64,000 nucleotides of DNA. Source: Andreprevotia sp. IGB-42. GTDB taxonomy: Bacteria; Pseudomonadota; Gammaproteobacteria; Burkholderiales; Chitinibacteraceae. The position numbers and the translations under genes were made by a program. The stretch's first letter is position 1; each line of letters starts with the position of its first letter. The stretch spans positions 62,001 through 126,000 of the forward strand of contig NZ_WXTX01000003.1 in the NCBI RefSeq assembly GCF_009848685.1. The letters are read 5' to 3'. The notes under the pieces are model-generated. The model ran no database searches. It was not told where the DNA came from and saw only the letters and a list, made by a program, of their open reading frames with translations. Of the stretch, positions 18,580 to 27,349 are shown in pieces.

Positions 18580-19190
18580 CGGGCTGCCTCCACAGACAGC
18601 ATGCGTTCCACATAGCGGGCAATCAAGTCGATTTCCAGATTGACCCGATCACCAGCAGCCAGCCCGCCCAGTGCTGTCACTTCCAGCGTGTGCGGGATTA
18701 CGTTGATGGAGAACTCGCAGCCATCCGCCACATCGCGTACGAAGTTGGTGGTAAGCGATATGCCGTTGACCACCACCGAGCCCTTGATCGACAGATACTT
18801 GGCCAGTGCCCTGGGGGCCAGGATGACCAGCTCGCGGTTATCGCCCACCGGATCGAACGACACGATGTCGCCAATACCGTCCACATGGCCGGATACCAGA
18901 TGCCCACCCAGGCGCGCATTCACTTTCAGCGCTTTTTCCAGATTCACGCGGTTGCCCGGCTGATCGAGGCCCACCGTCACGCGCAGCGATTCATCCGATA
19001 CATCGATGGTGAAGCGTGCTTCCGGCAGCAATGCAGTCACCGTCATGCAGGCGCCATTGTGCGTGATACTGTCGCCCAGCCCGATATCCGAGAAATCCAG
19101 TGCCGGTGCGTGCACGGTCAGGCGCACGCCGCCGGGGAATGCGTCCACCTGGTCGATGGTGCCAATTGCTTCTACAATGCCGGTAAACAT
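18576..19190 (-). CDS. ribE: Riboflavin synthase (alpha subunit)
   Basis: 204 aa. Dismutates two lumazine molecules to riboflavin. Shows the two-fold repeat of the family: [12 protein letters not shown] with [13 protein letters not shown] in the first half, [13 protein letters not shown] and [12 protein letters not shown] in the second half. MFTGIVE is the normal start, and GGGAGCA lies just upstream of the ATG at 19190. Its stop overlaps the ribBA start (ATGA). The 142-bp gap to ribD does not show FMN-riboswitch landmarks. Confidence 0.96.
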   Translation of the reverse strand: MFTGIVEAIGTIDQVDAFPGGVRLTVHAPALDFSDIGLGDSITHNGACMTVTALLPEARFTIDVSDESLRVTVGLDQPGNRVNLEKALKVNARLGGHLVSGHVDGIGDIVSFDPVGDNRELVILAPRALAKYLSIKGSVVVNGISLTTNFVRDVADGCEFSINVIPHTLEVTALGGLAAGDRVNLEIDLIARYVERMLSVEAAR

Positions 19191-19332
19191 GCTTGCTCCC
19201 TGTGCGCCGCAGCCTGCGGCACTGTTGATCAACCCAAGCAGAGTCGGGGCATACCCCGCATGCTTCAAGGCTGCGGGCCTGTTTTATCTGTGTACAGCCG
19301 GACAGTGTTGAAAACCCGGCAGTTTGCTGCGT

Positions 19333-20457
19333 TCAGTGTATATCGCCGCTCAGCAACTGCAGGTCGGTAAAGCGCAATGTAATGCGCTGATCGTTCCCGA
19401 CCAGCCGGCGCTCCAATACGCTGGGTGCCAGCTTGTCCGCAAGGCGGGCCAGCGAGAACTCCGCCGTGCCACGTCCCTCGCCGATCAACACCGGTGCCTG
19501 GTACAGCACCATTTCGTCGGCCAGGCCCTGCTGCAACAGCGCACCTGCCAGTGCACCGCCCGCCTCCACCGTCACTTCGTTCATCCCGCGCCGCCCCAGC
19601 TCAAGCAACAATGCGCCGAGGTCAACACGGCCATCGCTGCCAGCCAGCACGATCACTTCCGCACCTGCAGATTCGAGTGCCGCCCGGCGCTCCGCAGACT
19701 CTGCTGCGGCAACAATCAGTACGCCCGGTGTACCCAGCAGCCTGGCTGCCGGCGGTGTGCGCAGCGCGCTGTCCACCACCACGCGCAACGGCTGGCGGCC
19801 CTGCCAATCCACGCCGGCAGGATCACGTACTGTCAGTTGCGGATCATCCGCCAGCACGGTGCCGATGCCGGTCAGCATCGCGCACGAGCGCGCGCGCAGG
19901 CGCTGCACATCGGCGCGTGCAGCCGGGCCGGTGATCCATTGTGATTGTCCGTCGTTCAGCGCAGTGCGACCATCCAGACTTGCCGCAATCTTGACCCGCA
20001 GCCATGGTCTGCCACGCACCATGCGGCTGAGAAAACCCTTGTGATGCGCCAGCGCGGCATCGCGCAGCACACCGGATCGGGTCTGCAACCCTGCAGCGTT
20101 CAAACGCGCCAGCCCCTGCCCCGCCACCAGCGGATTCGGATCGCGCAGCGCCACCACCACGCGGGCGATGCCTGCGGCGATCAATGCATCGGCACACGGC
20201 GGTGTACGGCCATGGTGGCTGCAAGGCTCCAGCGTGACATACGCGGTAGCACCGCGTGCGGCATCGCCTGCCATGCGCATGGCCATTACCTCGGCGTGCG
20301 GGCCGCCCGCCTGCTGGCTGTGGCCTGCGCCCACGATCTGTCCATTCCTGACCAGCACACAGCCCACGCACGGATTGGGCGTGGTGTTGCACTGGCCACG
20401 CTCGGCCAGCACCAGCGCCTGCTGCATCCAGTAGTGATCCGCCGCGATGTCGTTCAC
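19333..20457 (-). CDS. ribD: Bifunctional diaminohydroxyphosphoribosylaminopyrimidine deaminase / reductase
   Basis: 374 aa. Deaminase domain 1-145: PNPCVGCVLV, the zinc/catalytic GGPHAEVMA and TLEPCSHHGRTPPC. Reductase domain 146-374: PWLRVKIAASLDGRTAL, GIGTVLADDPQLTVR, EVTVEAGGALAGALLQQGLADE. Carries out the second and third steps of riboflavin synthesis. A GTG at 20457 is preferred because it overlaps the upstream amidotransferase stop as GTGA, the coupling pattern used elsewhere in this operon; an ATG at 20481 or 20427 is possible. Length fits the family (about 365). Confidence 0.95.
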   Translation of the reverse strand: MNDIAADHYWMQQALVLAERGQCNTTPNPCVGCVLVRNGQIVGAGHSQQAGGPHAEVMAMRMAGDAARGATAYVTLEPCSHHGRTPPCADALIAAGIARVVVALRDPNPLVAGQGLARLNAAGLQTRSGVLRDAALAHHKGFLSRMVRGRPWLRVKIAASLDGRTALNDGQSQWITGPAARADVQRLRARSCAMLTGIGTVLADDPQLTVRDPAGVDWQGRQPLRVVVDSALRTPPAARLLGTPGVLIVAAAESAERRAALESAGAEVIVLAGSDGRVDLGALLLELGRRGMNEVTVEAGGALAGALLQQGLADEMVLYQAPVLIGEGRGTAEFSLARLADKLAPSVLERRLVGNDQRITLRFTDLQLLSGDIH

Positions 20458-21170
20458 GAAAGATTGATCTGCTTCAACCATTTCTGCATCCAGATTGCCG
20501 TCTGTGCTTTCAACTGCGGGCCATGTTCGGCCGAATCCGCGCGCAATGCAGCCAGATCGACACCGGCAGCGGCCAGCTCTTCGGCATGACCGGTCAGCCA
20601 CTCATCCAGCCGTTCGTGATCGAATTCGGGGTGGCATTGGAAAGCGATCACTTGCGACCCCCATGTATAGACCTGATGCGGATAGACATCGGTCGATGCC
20701 AGCAACTGCGTATCCGGCGGCAAATCGAACGTATCGCCATGCCAGTGCAGCAAAGCGGTATGCGGTGCAAGCAATGGGGCGATAGGGTCCTGCGCGCCAG
20801 GTGCAGCCGTCAGCGGCGCCCAGCCGATTTCCTTGCCATTGCGGCCGGGATAGACCGCAGCACCAAGCGCACGCGCGATCAACTGCGCGCCAAGGCAGAT
20901 GCCCAGCACCGGTCTCCCCTTGTGCAGCCAACCCGCGATGGCATCGATTTCCGCCTGCAGCCACGGGTAGCGATCCGTTTCGTACACGCCCATCGGGCCA
21001 CCCAATACCACCAGCAGATCGTCACCGGCAGCATGCTCCAGCGGCTGCAGATCCTGCACACCTGCGTCCAGGTAGCGGATGGCATACCCTTCGGCAATCA
21101 GTGGCCCGGCCAGCGTAGCCAGGTCTTCAAACGCAATATGGCGTATCGCCCAGCAGGTGCTGCTACGCAT
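20454..21170 (-). CDS. Class I glutamine amidotransferase (GMP synthase-like)
   Basis: 238 aa, a stand-alone GATase1 domain. Nucleophile Cys in PVLGICLGAQLIARALG (near residue 94), catalytic His/Glu in IAFQCHPEFD (near 180), oxyanion GGPMGVYE (near 58). The family includes gamma-glutamyl hydrolases of polyamines, GMP-synthase-like amidotransferases and uncharacterised members; which reaction is catalysed cannot be told. It is inserted between nrdR (2 bp gap) and ribD (4-base overlap), a tight fit suggesting co-expression with riboflavin genes. No partner synthase is fused. Confidence 0.88.
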   Translation of the reverse strand: MRSSTCWAIRHIAFEDLATLAGPLIAEGYAIRYLDAGVQDLQPLEHAAGDDLLVVLGGPMGVYETDRYPWLQAEIDAIAGWLHKGRPVLGICLGAQLIARALGAAVYPGRNGKEIGWAPLTAAPGAQDPIAPLLAPHTALLHWHGDTFDLPPDTQLLASTDVYPHQVYTWGSQVIAFQCHPEFDHERLDEWLTGHAEELAAAGVDLAALRADSAEHGPQLKAQTAIWMQKWLKQINLS

Positions 21171-21172
21171 GG

Positions 21173-21628
21173 CTACTCCTTCTTGGTCACTTCGCGGATC
21201 ACGTCGCGGAAATCATCCACATCCGAAAAACTGCGGTAGACCGATGCAAAGCGGATATAGGCCACCTTGTCGAGCTTGGCGAGCTCGTTCATCACCATCT
21301 CGCCCACCTGGCGCGACATGATCTCGCGGTCACCCACGGTCAGCACTTTCTGGATGATGCGCGAGATGGCTTCGTCCACCAGTTGCGTCGGCACCGGGCG
21401 CTTGTGCAGCGCGCGCTGGAACGAAGTGCGGATTTTCTCGCGGTCGAAGTCCACGCGCTGGCCAGTGTTCTTCACCACTTGCGGCAGCCGCACTTCCGCG
21501 GTTTCGAACGTGGTGAAACGTTTGTCGCATACCGAGCAGCGGCGACGGCGGCGAATCAGATCGCCCTCGTCGGACACGCGTGAATCAACAACCTGGGTAT
21601 CAGGGGAACCACAGAACGGGCACTTCAT
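21173..21628 (-). CDS. nrdR: Transcriptional repressor NrdR
   Basis: 151 aa. N-terminal zinc ribbon with Cys3/Cys6 (MKCPFCG) and Cys31/Cys34 (RRRRRCSVC), then an ATP-cone: [24 protein letters not shown]. NrdR senses ATP/dATP and represses ribonucleotide reductase genes. The ATG at 21628 has GGAG eight bases upstream; two codons earlier (21634) another ATG is possible. First gene of the rib operon here, as is common in proteobacteria where glyA-nrdR-ribD are neighbours. Confidence 0.96.
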   Translation of the reverse strand: MKCPFCGSPDTQVVDSRVSDEGDLIRRRRRCSVCDKRFTTFETAEVRLPQVVKNTGQRVDFDREKIRTSFQRALHKRPVPTQLVDEAISRIIQKVLTVGDREIMSRQVGEMVMNELAKLDKVAYIRFASVYRSFSDVDDFRDVIREVTKKE

Positions 21629-21676
21629 TCGCATCACTCCATGGAGAAGCTTGGGCCAAACCCATTTCGGACGTGC

Positions 21677-21708
21677 GAAAAAGGCAAAGGGTGGAGCACG
21701 CTCCACCC
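21677..21708 (-). terminator. Terminator after glyA
   Basis: On the minus strand, GGGTGGAGC-GT-GCTCCACCC (21689-21708) is followed by TTTGCCTTTTT. It separates glyA from nrdR, so the nrdR-rib operon needs its own promoter or read-through. Confidence 0.85.
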
Positions 21709-21734
21709 TGTCCCGGCACGGTCTCTAACAGCGC

Positions 21735-22982
21735 TTACGCAGTGTAAACCGGGAATTGCGCAGTCAATGCCTTGACCTTCTCGGCCACGGTTGCCAGGTT
21801 GGCTTCGTCGTGCGGGTTATCCAGCACATCGGCAATCAGGTTGGCGACCTGCACGGCTTCAGCTTCCTTGAAGCCACGCGTCGTGATCGCCGGCGAGCCG
21901 ATACGGATGCCGGAAGTCACGAACGGGCTTTCCGGGTCGTTCGGGATGGCGTTCTTGTTGACGGTGATGTGTGCCTTGCCCAGTGCAGCATCGGCAGCCT
22001 TGCCGGTCAGGCCCTTGGGGCGCAGGTCAACCAGGAACACATGCGATTCGGTGCGGCCAGAGATGATGCGTACGCCACGTGCAGCCAGCGCCGTTGCCAT
22101 TGCCTGTGCGTTCTTCGCCACCTGCTCCTGGTAAGCCTTGAATTCCGGTGTGGCCGCCTCCTTGAACGCTACTGCCTTGCCGGCGATCACGTGCATCAGC
22201 GGGCCGCCTTGCAGCGTCGGGAACACGTTGGAGTTCAGCGATTTCTCGAATTCCGCCTTGGCGAGGATGATGCCGCCACGCGGGCCGCGCAGTGTCTTGT
22301 GCGTGGTCGAGGTCACGAAGTGCGCGTGCGGCACCGGGTTCGGATACACGCCGGCGGCGATCAGGCCGGCGTAATGCGCCATATCCACCATGAAGTAAGC
22401 GCCAACCTTGTCGGCGATTTCGCGCATGCGTGCCCAGTCGAAGCGCAGCGCATAAGCGGATGCGCCGCCGATCAGCAGCTTGGGCTTGGTTTCGATGGCG
22501 ATGCGTTCCATTTCGTCGTAATCGATCTCTTCATTCTCGTTGAGACCGTAGGCCACGATATTGAACAGCTTGCCCGACAGGTTGGCCGGCGAACCATGCG
22601 TGAGGTGGCCACCGTGGCCCAGGTTCATGCCCATCACGGTATCACCCGGCTTCAGGATGCTGAAATACACCGCCTGGTTGGCTTGCGAGCCCGAATGCGG
22701 CTGCACGTTGGCGTATTCGGCACCGAACAGCGCCTTCAGGCGGTCGATGGCCAGTTGCTCGATCACGTCGACGTATTCACAGCCGCCGTAGAAGCGCTTG
22801 CCCGGGTAACCCTCGGCATACTTGTTGGTCAGCTGCGAGCCCTGTGCTTCCATCACAGCCGGGCTGGTGTAGTTTTCCGAAGCGATCAGCTCGATATGTT
22901 CATGCTGACGGACCACTTCGCCCTGCAGGGCGGCATTGAGGTCGGGATCGTACTGGGCGAGGGTGACGGAGCGGGAAAACAT
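21735..22982 (-). CDS. glyA: Serine hydroxymethyltransferase
   Basis: 415 aa. PLP enzyme converting serine plus tetrahydrofolate to glycine and methylene-THF. Motifs: [54 protein letters not shown], the PLP lysine in [16 protein letters not shown] and [19 protein letters not shown] at 22982 gives the standard M-F-S-R-S start; the open frame before it lacks family similarity. Upstream of nrdR with a terminator between them. Confidence 0.97.
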   Translation of the reverse strand: MFSRSVTLAQYDPDLNAALQGEVVRQHEHIELIASENYTSPAVMEAQGSQLTNKYAEGYPGKRFYGGCEYVDVIEQLAIDRLKALFGAEYANVQPHSGSQANQAVYFSILKPGDTVMGMNLGHGGHLTHGSPANLSGKLFNIVAYGLNENEEIDYDEMERIAIETKPKLLIGGASAYALRFDWARMREIADKVGAYFMVDMAHYAGLIAAGVYPNPVPHAHFVTSTTHKTLRGPRGGIILAKAEFEKSLNSNVFPTLQGGPLMHVIAGKAVAFKEAATPEFKAYQEQVAKNAQAMATALAARGVRIISGRTESHVFLVDLRPKGLTGKAADAALGKAHITVNKNAIPNDPESPFVTSGIRIGSPAITTRGFKEAEAVQVANLIADVLDNPHDEANLATVAEKVKALTAQFPVYTA

Positions 22983-23702
22983 GGCGGCAGGTTCCGTTGA
23001 AAGACTGGGAAAGATGACCATTTTACCATGCACGCGCCACTTTTCGCATTGCAGCGCAAACGCGGCAGCCATGAATCCCGCTCATGTCCTGCATATCCGG
23101 CAGCGTAGCCGGCACAAAATCGGCATGCCGGCACCACTGCGTGGCAGGACGAAAGCCCTTATCCCATGGCGCTGCCACGTAGATGGCACCACGAAAATGG
23201 CGGGGAGCCCAGCGCGCGGATTTACCCATCCGGCTGCTGATCGCTGCAATTGCCGCCCAATTGTATGCACCAAATTATCAACAATTACTTATATTCAAGC
23301 AGTCAATTCAATTGCATGCATTACGGTATTTAAATGGTGTCGCCATTGCCTTGCCAATGAATGGAATGCGCATTCATTTCAGCCGGCCGCCATTGCCAAT
23401 GGCACCTCCAAAGCCAATGCCAACGCAACCCCGATGCAATTGCCACAATGTACAAGATATATTTGACCACTGCTTCTTGCTGCACCTAGTGTCAGCACTG
23501 GCAAGACCTGTCAGCGCACAACGCAGGGCAGCGTCAGCCTGGCTCGCGCCAATACCGCACGCCTTACACATTGCCACGCGTTCAATTCAATCAGCCCGGC
23601 TGTATTCAAATACAGCATTGGCAAGTGTATGCCTCGGCCAATTGAATCACTGTGCAAACCGGAAACTGTAATCCTACCAACCAGCACAAGGTGCAGGATC
23701 AT
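22983..23702. other. Long non-coding spacer rich in CAAT/ATTG motifs
   Basis: 720 bp without a credible gene; the right two thirds are AT-richer than the neighbours. ATTGCC/GGCAAT and CAATTG words recur (for example CAATTG at 23247-23252 and 23259-23264, the palindrome CCATTG-C-CAATGG at 23390-23402, further copies near 23437, 23570, 23618 and 23639). It also holds an SOS-box-like palindrome described separately. TTGGCA (23618-23623) with TTGAAT (23642-23647) is a possible promoter for the secreted protein gene. Confidence 0.5.
23599..23616. promoter_or_regulatory. SOS-box-like palindrome upstream of the CBM protein
   Basis: GCTGTATT-CA-AATACAGC, arms of eight bases, perfect. Its core CTG-N10-CAG with flanking T and A matches the layout of the E. 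coli LexA site. It lies just before a TTGGCA -35 candidate and 87 bp before the start codon. It could equally be the site of another palindrome-binding regulator. Confidence 0.4.
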
Positions 23703-25547
23703 ATGAATTCATTCATTTACAAATTGGGCTGCCTATTGGCATTGAGCCCCATTCTTGCCAGCCACGCAGCCGTATCGCCTACGCCGCCCAAAGTTGCGGC
23801 CGCTGCGGCCAGCTTCGATACCGTTACCGTGCGTGCACGCGCCACGCTGGTACAGAACCGCGGCGCCAACATGCTGCTGCGCGTCAATCATGTCGCGGTA
23901 GGCAGTGCAGTTGAAGTGCGGAACAGCGAATATCAGGACTACACCTTCAAGGTAGGCCCGATTGCCACAGGCATCCGCGTGGATGTGGTGTACAACAACG
24001 ACACCTCCACTACCGCCGAAGACCGCAATCTCTACATTGAATCCGTCACCATCAATGGCGTCATCTACACCCCCACCAGCAAGGGTGTGGTGTATGACCG
24101 TGGTGCCGGCGCCAAGGCCTGGGATGGCGCGGATGTGATTGCCGGCCAAAGCAACCTGCTGTGGAATGGCGCGCTGCGCTTCATCACGGCAGCGGTACCG
24201 ACACCAGTGCCGACGCGTGCACCGACTGCGGTACCGACCTTGGCACCGACAAAGGTGCCAACTGCAGTCCCGACACTGGCGCCAACGCGCACGCCGACTG
24301 CAGTGCCGACGCTTGCGCCGACACGCACTCCCACACTTGTTCCGACGGCTATTCCGACAGCTGCCCCGACCTTGGCGCCAACACCGATCCCGACGCCGCT
24401 GCCAACCACCCTTCCGGGCAACCCCAGCCTGCAGGGCGTAAGCGCGGCGCGGCTGGAGCATAAAGCCAATGTCACGGTAACCGGCAGCAGTTTTGGCACC
24501 CGCAGCGTGCCGGTCAGCCGTGTGCTGTTCGACGATGCCAGCGGCAATGCCGTCAGTGATAAATGGGATTACAGCTGCAACAGCGCAGCAGATGCCGATT
24601 ACCGCATGGCCTACCGCGCGCCGGCGGAAATCGTCAGGGCCTATGGCGCAACCGGCGGCGTGCCTACGCCACACCAGCGGATCGGCAAGTACATCTCCGG
24701 CGCGCCGTACGGCGACAACCTCTATAACGTGTGCCTGGGCAAGAACAACCAGCAAGACCAGAAAAACACCTATATCAGCTACTACCTGCGCATCGATCCA
24801 AGCTGGAGCTTCCGCTGCAAGGTGACCAACGCCACCGGCTCCGATTGCGACAAGAATTTCAAGGAGTATGACTGGGCCATCGGTAGCGGTTATTTTGGCG
24901 AGCGTGGCCACAACTACTACGCGGGCATCCTGTGGGCCGGCACCGAAGACGCTCTGGTGGATTGGGGCTTCAACAATGGCGAATTCAGGTGCACGGGCGA
25001 CACGTGCATGCAGATGACGGTCAATCACGACCAGACCAATCTCGCGCTGTATAACTACTATCCGGAAACCGGGTCTTATCTGCCCAGGATTGCCACGCCC
25101 GGGCCCTTCGTTGGCTGGATCAAGATCGAGATGCAGCTCAGGCACGAAGACCAGTTCGGGCTGGAACGGATGTGGGTGAACAACGTGCTGGTGAACGACA
25201 TGTCGCTGGACAACCGCAGCAGCGAGGCCACTGTGGCAAGGTCTGAAACGGTGATCGGTGGCTACCACCGCGATGCCGGTACGGAGGAGTTCTACAAGAA
25301 CAACTTCCGCTACTACTCGCAGGTGTATTACGACCGCTCGTTTGCCCGCGTGGTGCTGGCCAATAACGCCAATTACAGCCTGGCAACCATTGTTGAACCA
25401 CAGGTACTGAAGTCCTGGAGCGATGGCCAGATCAGCTTCGACGTCAACCTGGGCACCTTGCCCACCGGCTCGCCGGCTTACCTGTTCGTATTCGATGAAA
25501 ACGGCAACCGCTCCGCCAGCGGCTTGCAGGTCGATATCGGCAACTAG
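23703..25547 (+). CDS. Secreted modular protein with CBM60-like domain and PT-repeat linker
   Basis: 614 aa. ATG at 23703 opens a signal peptide (MNSFIYKLGCLLALSPILASHAA). Residues about 35-165 look like a calcium-dependent xylan/cellulose-binding module of the CBM60/CBM36 kind: FDTVTVRARATLVQNRGAN, NSEYQDYTFKVG, RNLYIESVTINGV. A Thr/Pro repeat linker follows (about 166-240), then an Ig/IPT-like segment (VSAARLEHKANVTVTGSSFG) and a C-terminal beta-rich region (about 275-614) with several Cys and YISYYLRIDPSW, NYYAGILWAG, VGWIKIEMQLRHED. No catalytic signature was recognised, so it may be a substrate-binding protein or an uncharacterised glycan-active enzyme. A terminator lies directly downstream. 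Its linker style matches the chitinase at 13.1 kb. Confidence 0.78.
   Translation: MNSFIYKLGCLLALSPILASHAAVSPTPPKVAAAAASFDTVTVRARATLVQNRGANMLLRVNHVAVGSAVEVRNSEYQDYTFKVGPIATGIRVDVVYNNDTSTTAEDRNLYIESVTINGVIYTPTSKGVVYDRGAGAKAWDGADVIAGQSNLLWNGALRFITAAVPTPVPTRAPTAVPTLAPTKVPTAVPTLAPTRTPTAVPTLAPTRTPTLVPTAIPTAAPTLAPTPIPTPLPTTLPGNPSLQGVSAARLEHKANVTVTGSSFGTRSVPVSRVLFDDASGNAVSDKWDYSCNSAADADYRMAYRAPAEIVRAYGATGGVPTPHQRIGKYISGAPYGDNLYNVCLGKNNQQDQKNTYISYYLRIDPSWSFRCKVTNATGSDCDKNFKEYDWAIGSGYFGERGHNYYAGILWAGTEDALVDWGFNNGEFRCTGDTCMQMTVNHDQTNLALYNYYPETGSYLPRIATPGPFVGWIKIEMQLRHEDQFGLERMWVNNVLVNDMSLDNRSSEATVARSETVIGGYHRDAGTEEFYKNNFRYYSQVYYDRSFARVVLANNANYSLATIVEPQVLKSWSDGQISFDVNLGTLPTGSPAYLFVFDENGNRSASGLQVDIGN
24198..24418 (+). 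repeat. Tandem Pro/Thr linker repeats
   Basis: In-frame degenerate repeat coding for copies of a 12-residue unit close to PTAVPTLAPTRT within the secreted protein; the best-conserved three copies lie in about 24225-24335. Such linkers separate carbohydrate-binding modules. Confidence 0.8.
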
Positions 25548-25596
25548 CCGTAAATGGCCCGGGCGGCGCAACAGGCCATCCGGGGCAAGGGCAAAC

Positions 25597-25636
25597 AAAA
25601 AACCGCCGCATTGCCTTCTGGCATGCGGCGGTTTTT
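25597..25636. terminator. Bidirectional terminator between convergent genes
   Basis: CCGCCGCATTGCC (25603-25615) pairs with GGCATGCGGCGG (25620-25631) with one bulge, with an A-run at left and TTTTT at right. Serves the CBM protein and the CorA-like gene. Confidence 0.88.
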
Positions 25637-25658
25637 CATGACGCTGCCAGTTGGCAGA

Positions 25659-27317
25659 TCAGGCCGCCTTGCTGGTTGCCGGTTTTTTCTTCCAGATTTT
25701 CCGGAACGCGATCAGGCGCGTTTTCCATGGCACCCGCTCATCGGCCATGGAATCGAGGAATTCGCTCAAGCCGCGCGAGCGCATCAGCGTGTAGAAGGTC
25801 AGCAGCACCGTGGGCACCAATGCCGCCATGAAATAGCCGATGCGATGCCAGAACGGCTGCGCGGCCAGGTCGAAAATGTTCATGCCGAGGAAGCCTGTCA
25901 CCGTGGTACCCACCATGCCGAGGATGGTCACTACGGTCAGCCGCACCACCGTATCGGCCTGGCGGCGCAGATCATCGTTTTCCAGGTATTGGTTCATGTT
26001 CTGCACCGATGCTTGCACTTCGTCGAACAGCGCCTCGGTACCCAAGTGCTTGCGCAACATGCTGTAGAGCTGGTCCGCCACCATCTGGTTAGATACCTCG
26101 CGGAACCAGTAGCGCTGGCGGAAGCGCAGGAATACTTCCAGCTGCAGGCGGATATCGCGCTTGAACGTACGCACCGATAGCGGATCACGGATATTCAGCC
26201 GCGACAGCAAGGCCGCTACGCGATCGGAGAACAACAGCAAGGCGGCCTTGTGGAAATGCGCGATCAGGGTGAGCAGGAACAGCTGGTGGCGAAACTGCCC
26301 CAGCGCGCCGGTATTGGCATCCGAGAAATGCTTGCGGCTGTGCATGCCCACCATCACGAACGCGTGGCCGTTGCACATCATGCGTGTGGAGGCGCCCGCC
26401 TGCTTGCGATCGGGCGACCAGAAGCGATCGAAACAGCATTCCCGCAAAAACTCCAGGAACAGCCGGCTTGAATGCGGCACGCTGTCCTTGTCACCGGGGC
26501 GGGCGATATTGCCGAGCTGGTAGAAATCGTCATCATCGAGCTGGAACGGATCATCCAGCGACAGGTAGGCCATCAGCGGCATGCGGTGGTATTCAATCTG
26601 CCGGTAGCGCACCGGGCCGGCAACGTCGGAGTGATGCGGCACCATGGGCGCCAGCAGGAAATCCCAATGACTGGCCAGCCGCGGCGAGCGGAATTGCCCC
26701 AGATGCGCCAGGTAAACCACGCGATCATCGTAATCGGATACCGCGATCTCGCGCCCTACCGCATCCAGCCACGCCACGCGGCGCGGGCAGTTGGCAGATT
26801 CTTCGTCTTCATCCCACTGTGCGGGAAAGGCGCGGCCGAAACGGAACATCGTATCCTGCACGCGCTGCAGCGGCAGGTCATCGCCTTTCATTTCAAAGGC
26901 CAGGATGACGATATCGATATCGAAGAAAAAATACAGGTCGATGTGGGCGATCGGAAAATCGATCGTCTCGCCATCCTTGAAGGTGACCCGCGTGCCCTGG
27001 ATATCGCTGCGGCGGAACACGTGGATGGGCGAGCGCCCGTAGGTGGCGGCGTTATCCACCTCGCTATCGCCTTCGCCATACAGGAAGCGCTGCACATACG
27101 GCAGGAAGGTCACGAACTCGCGGTAATGGCGCTCCTGGAATTCAACCGCATCGCAATCGAATTCGGTGGGGCGCCGCTGCCAGGGCGAGCCGTTCCTGGC
27201 CGCCTCCAGCATGCGCTCCCAGTGGCGCCCTACGCCATCATCGCCGGGCATCAGCTGCAACGGCCAGATCAGGATCTGGCGAAAGTGCCGCACCAGGAGA
27301 TCGTTTTCTCGGTCCAT
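25659..27317 (-). CDS. CorA-like magnesium transporter family protein with large N-domain
   Basis: 552 aa. The last 110 residues contain two membrane helices; the first ends GFLGMNIFDL, the GMN signature of CorA-type pore helices, and the second is GYFMAALVPTVLLTFYTLM. Upstream is a long helical stretch (about 370-460) as in the CorA funnel, and a large soluble N-terminal part rich in acidic residues (YLSLDDPFQLDDDDFYQL). At 552 aa it is much longer than CorA (about 320), so ion and direction of transport are uncertain. Begins 32 bp after hpt on the same strand with GGGAGGGG as SD, so it may be the last gene of the purine salvage unit. Confidence 0.82.
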   Translation of the reverse strand: MDRENDLLVRHFRQILIWPLQLMPGDDGVGRHWERMLEAARNGSPWQRRPTEFDCDAVEFQERHYREFVTFLPYVQRFLYGEGDSEVDNAATYGRSPIHVFRRSDIQGTRVTFKDGETIDFPIAHIDLYFFFDIDIVILAFEMKGDDLPLQRVQDTMFRFGRAFPAQWDEDEESANCPRRVAWLDAVGREIAVSDYDDRVVYLAHLGQFRSPRLASHWDFLLAPMVPHHSDVAGPVRYRQIEYHRMPLMAYLSLDDPFQLDDDDFYQLGNIARPGDKDSVPHSSRLFLEFLRECCFDRFWSPDRKQAGASTRMMCNGHAFVMVGMHSRKHFSDANTGALGQFRHQLFLLTLIAHFHKAALLLFSDRVAALLSRLNIRDPLSVRTFKRDIRLQLEVFLRFRQRYWFREVSNQMVADQLYSMLRKHLGTEALFDEVQASVQNMNQYLENDDLRRQADTVVRLTVVTILGMVGTTVTGFLGMNIFDLAAQPFWHRIGYFMAALVPTVLLTFYTLMRSRGLSEFLDSMADERVPWKTRLIAFRKIWKKKPATSKAA

Positions 27318-27349
27318 GTGCAGCCCCTCCCGTTTTTATAATGCTGGTT

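Noticed and set aside
17452-18615. 387-codon plus-strand frame over ribBA
   Set aside because: Antisense shadow; His/Gln/Arg-rich with no family match.
19191-19332. Possible FMN riboswitch ahead of ribE
   Set aside because: None of the conserved FMN-element blocks (for example AGGGCAGGGTGAAATTCCC-like segments) is visible.
22983-23080. Possible glycine or other riboswitch upstream of glyA
   Set aside because: No conserved aptamer core seen; the leader is short and unstructured by eye.
23733-25598. 621-codon open frame antisense to the CBM protein gene
   Set aside because: Same effect of codon bias; no SD or recognisable domain, and the plus strand has signal peptide, module and linker.
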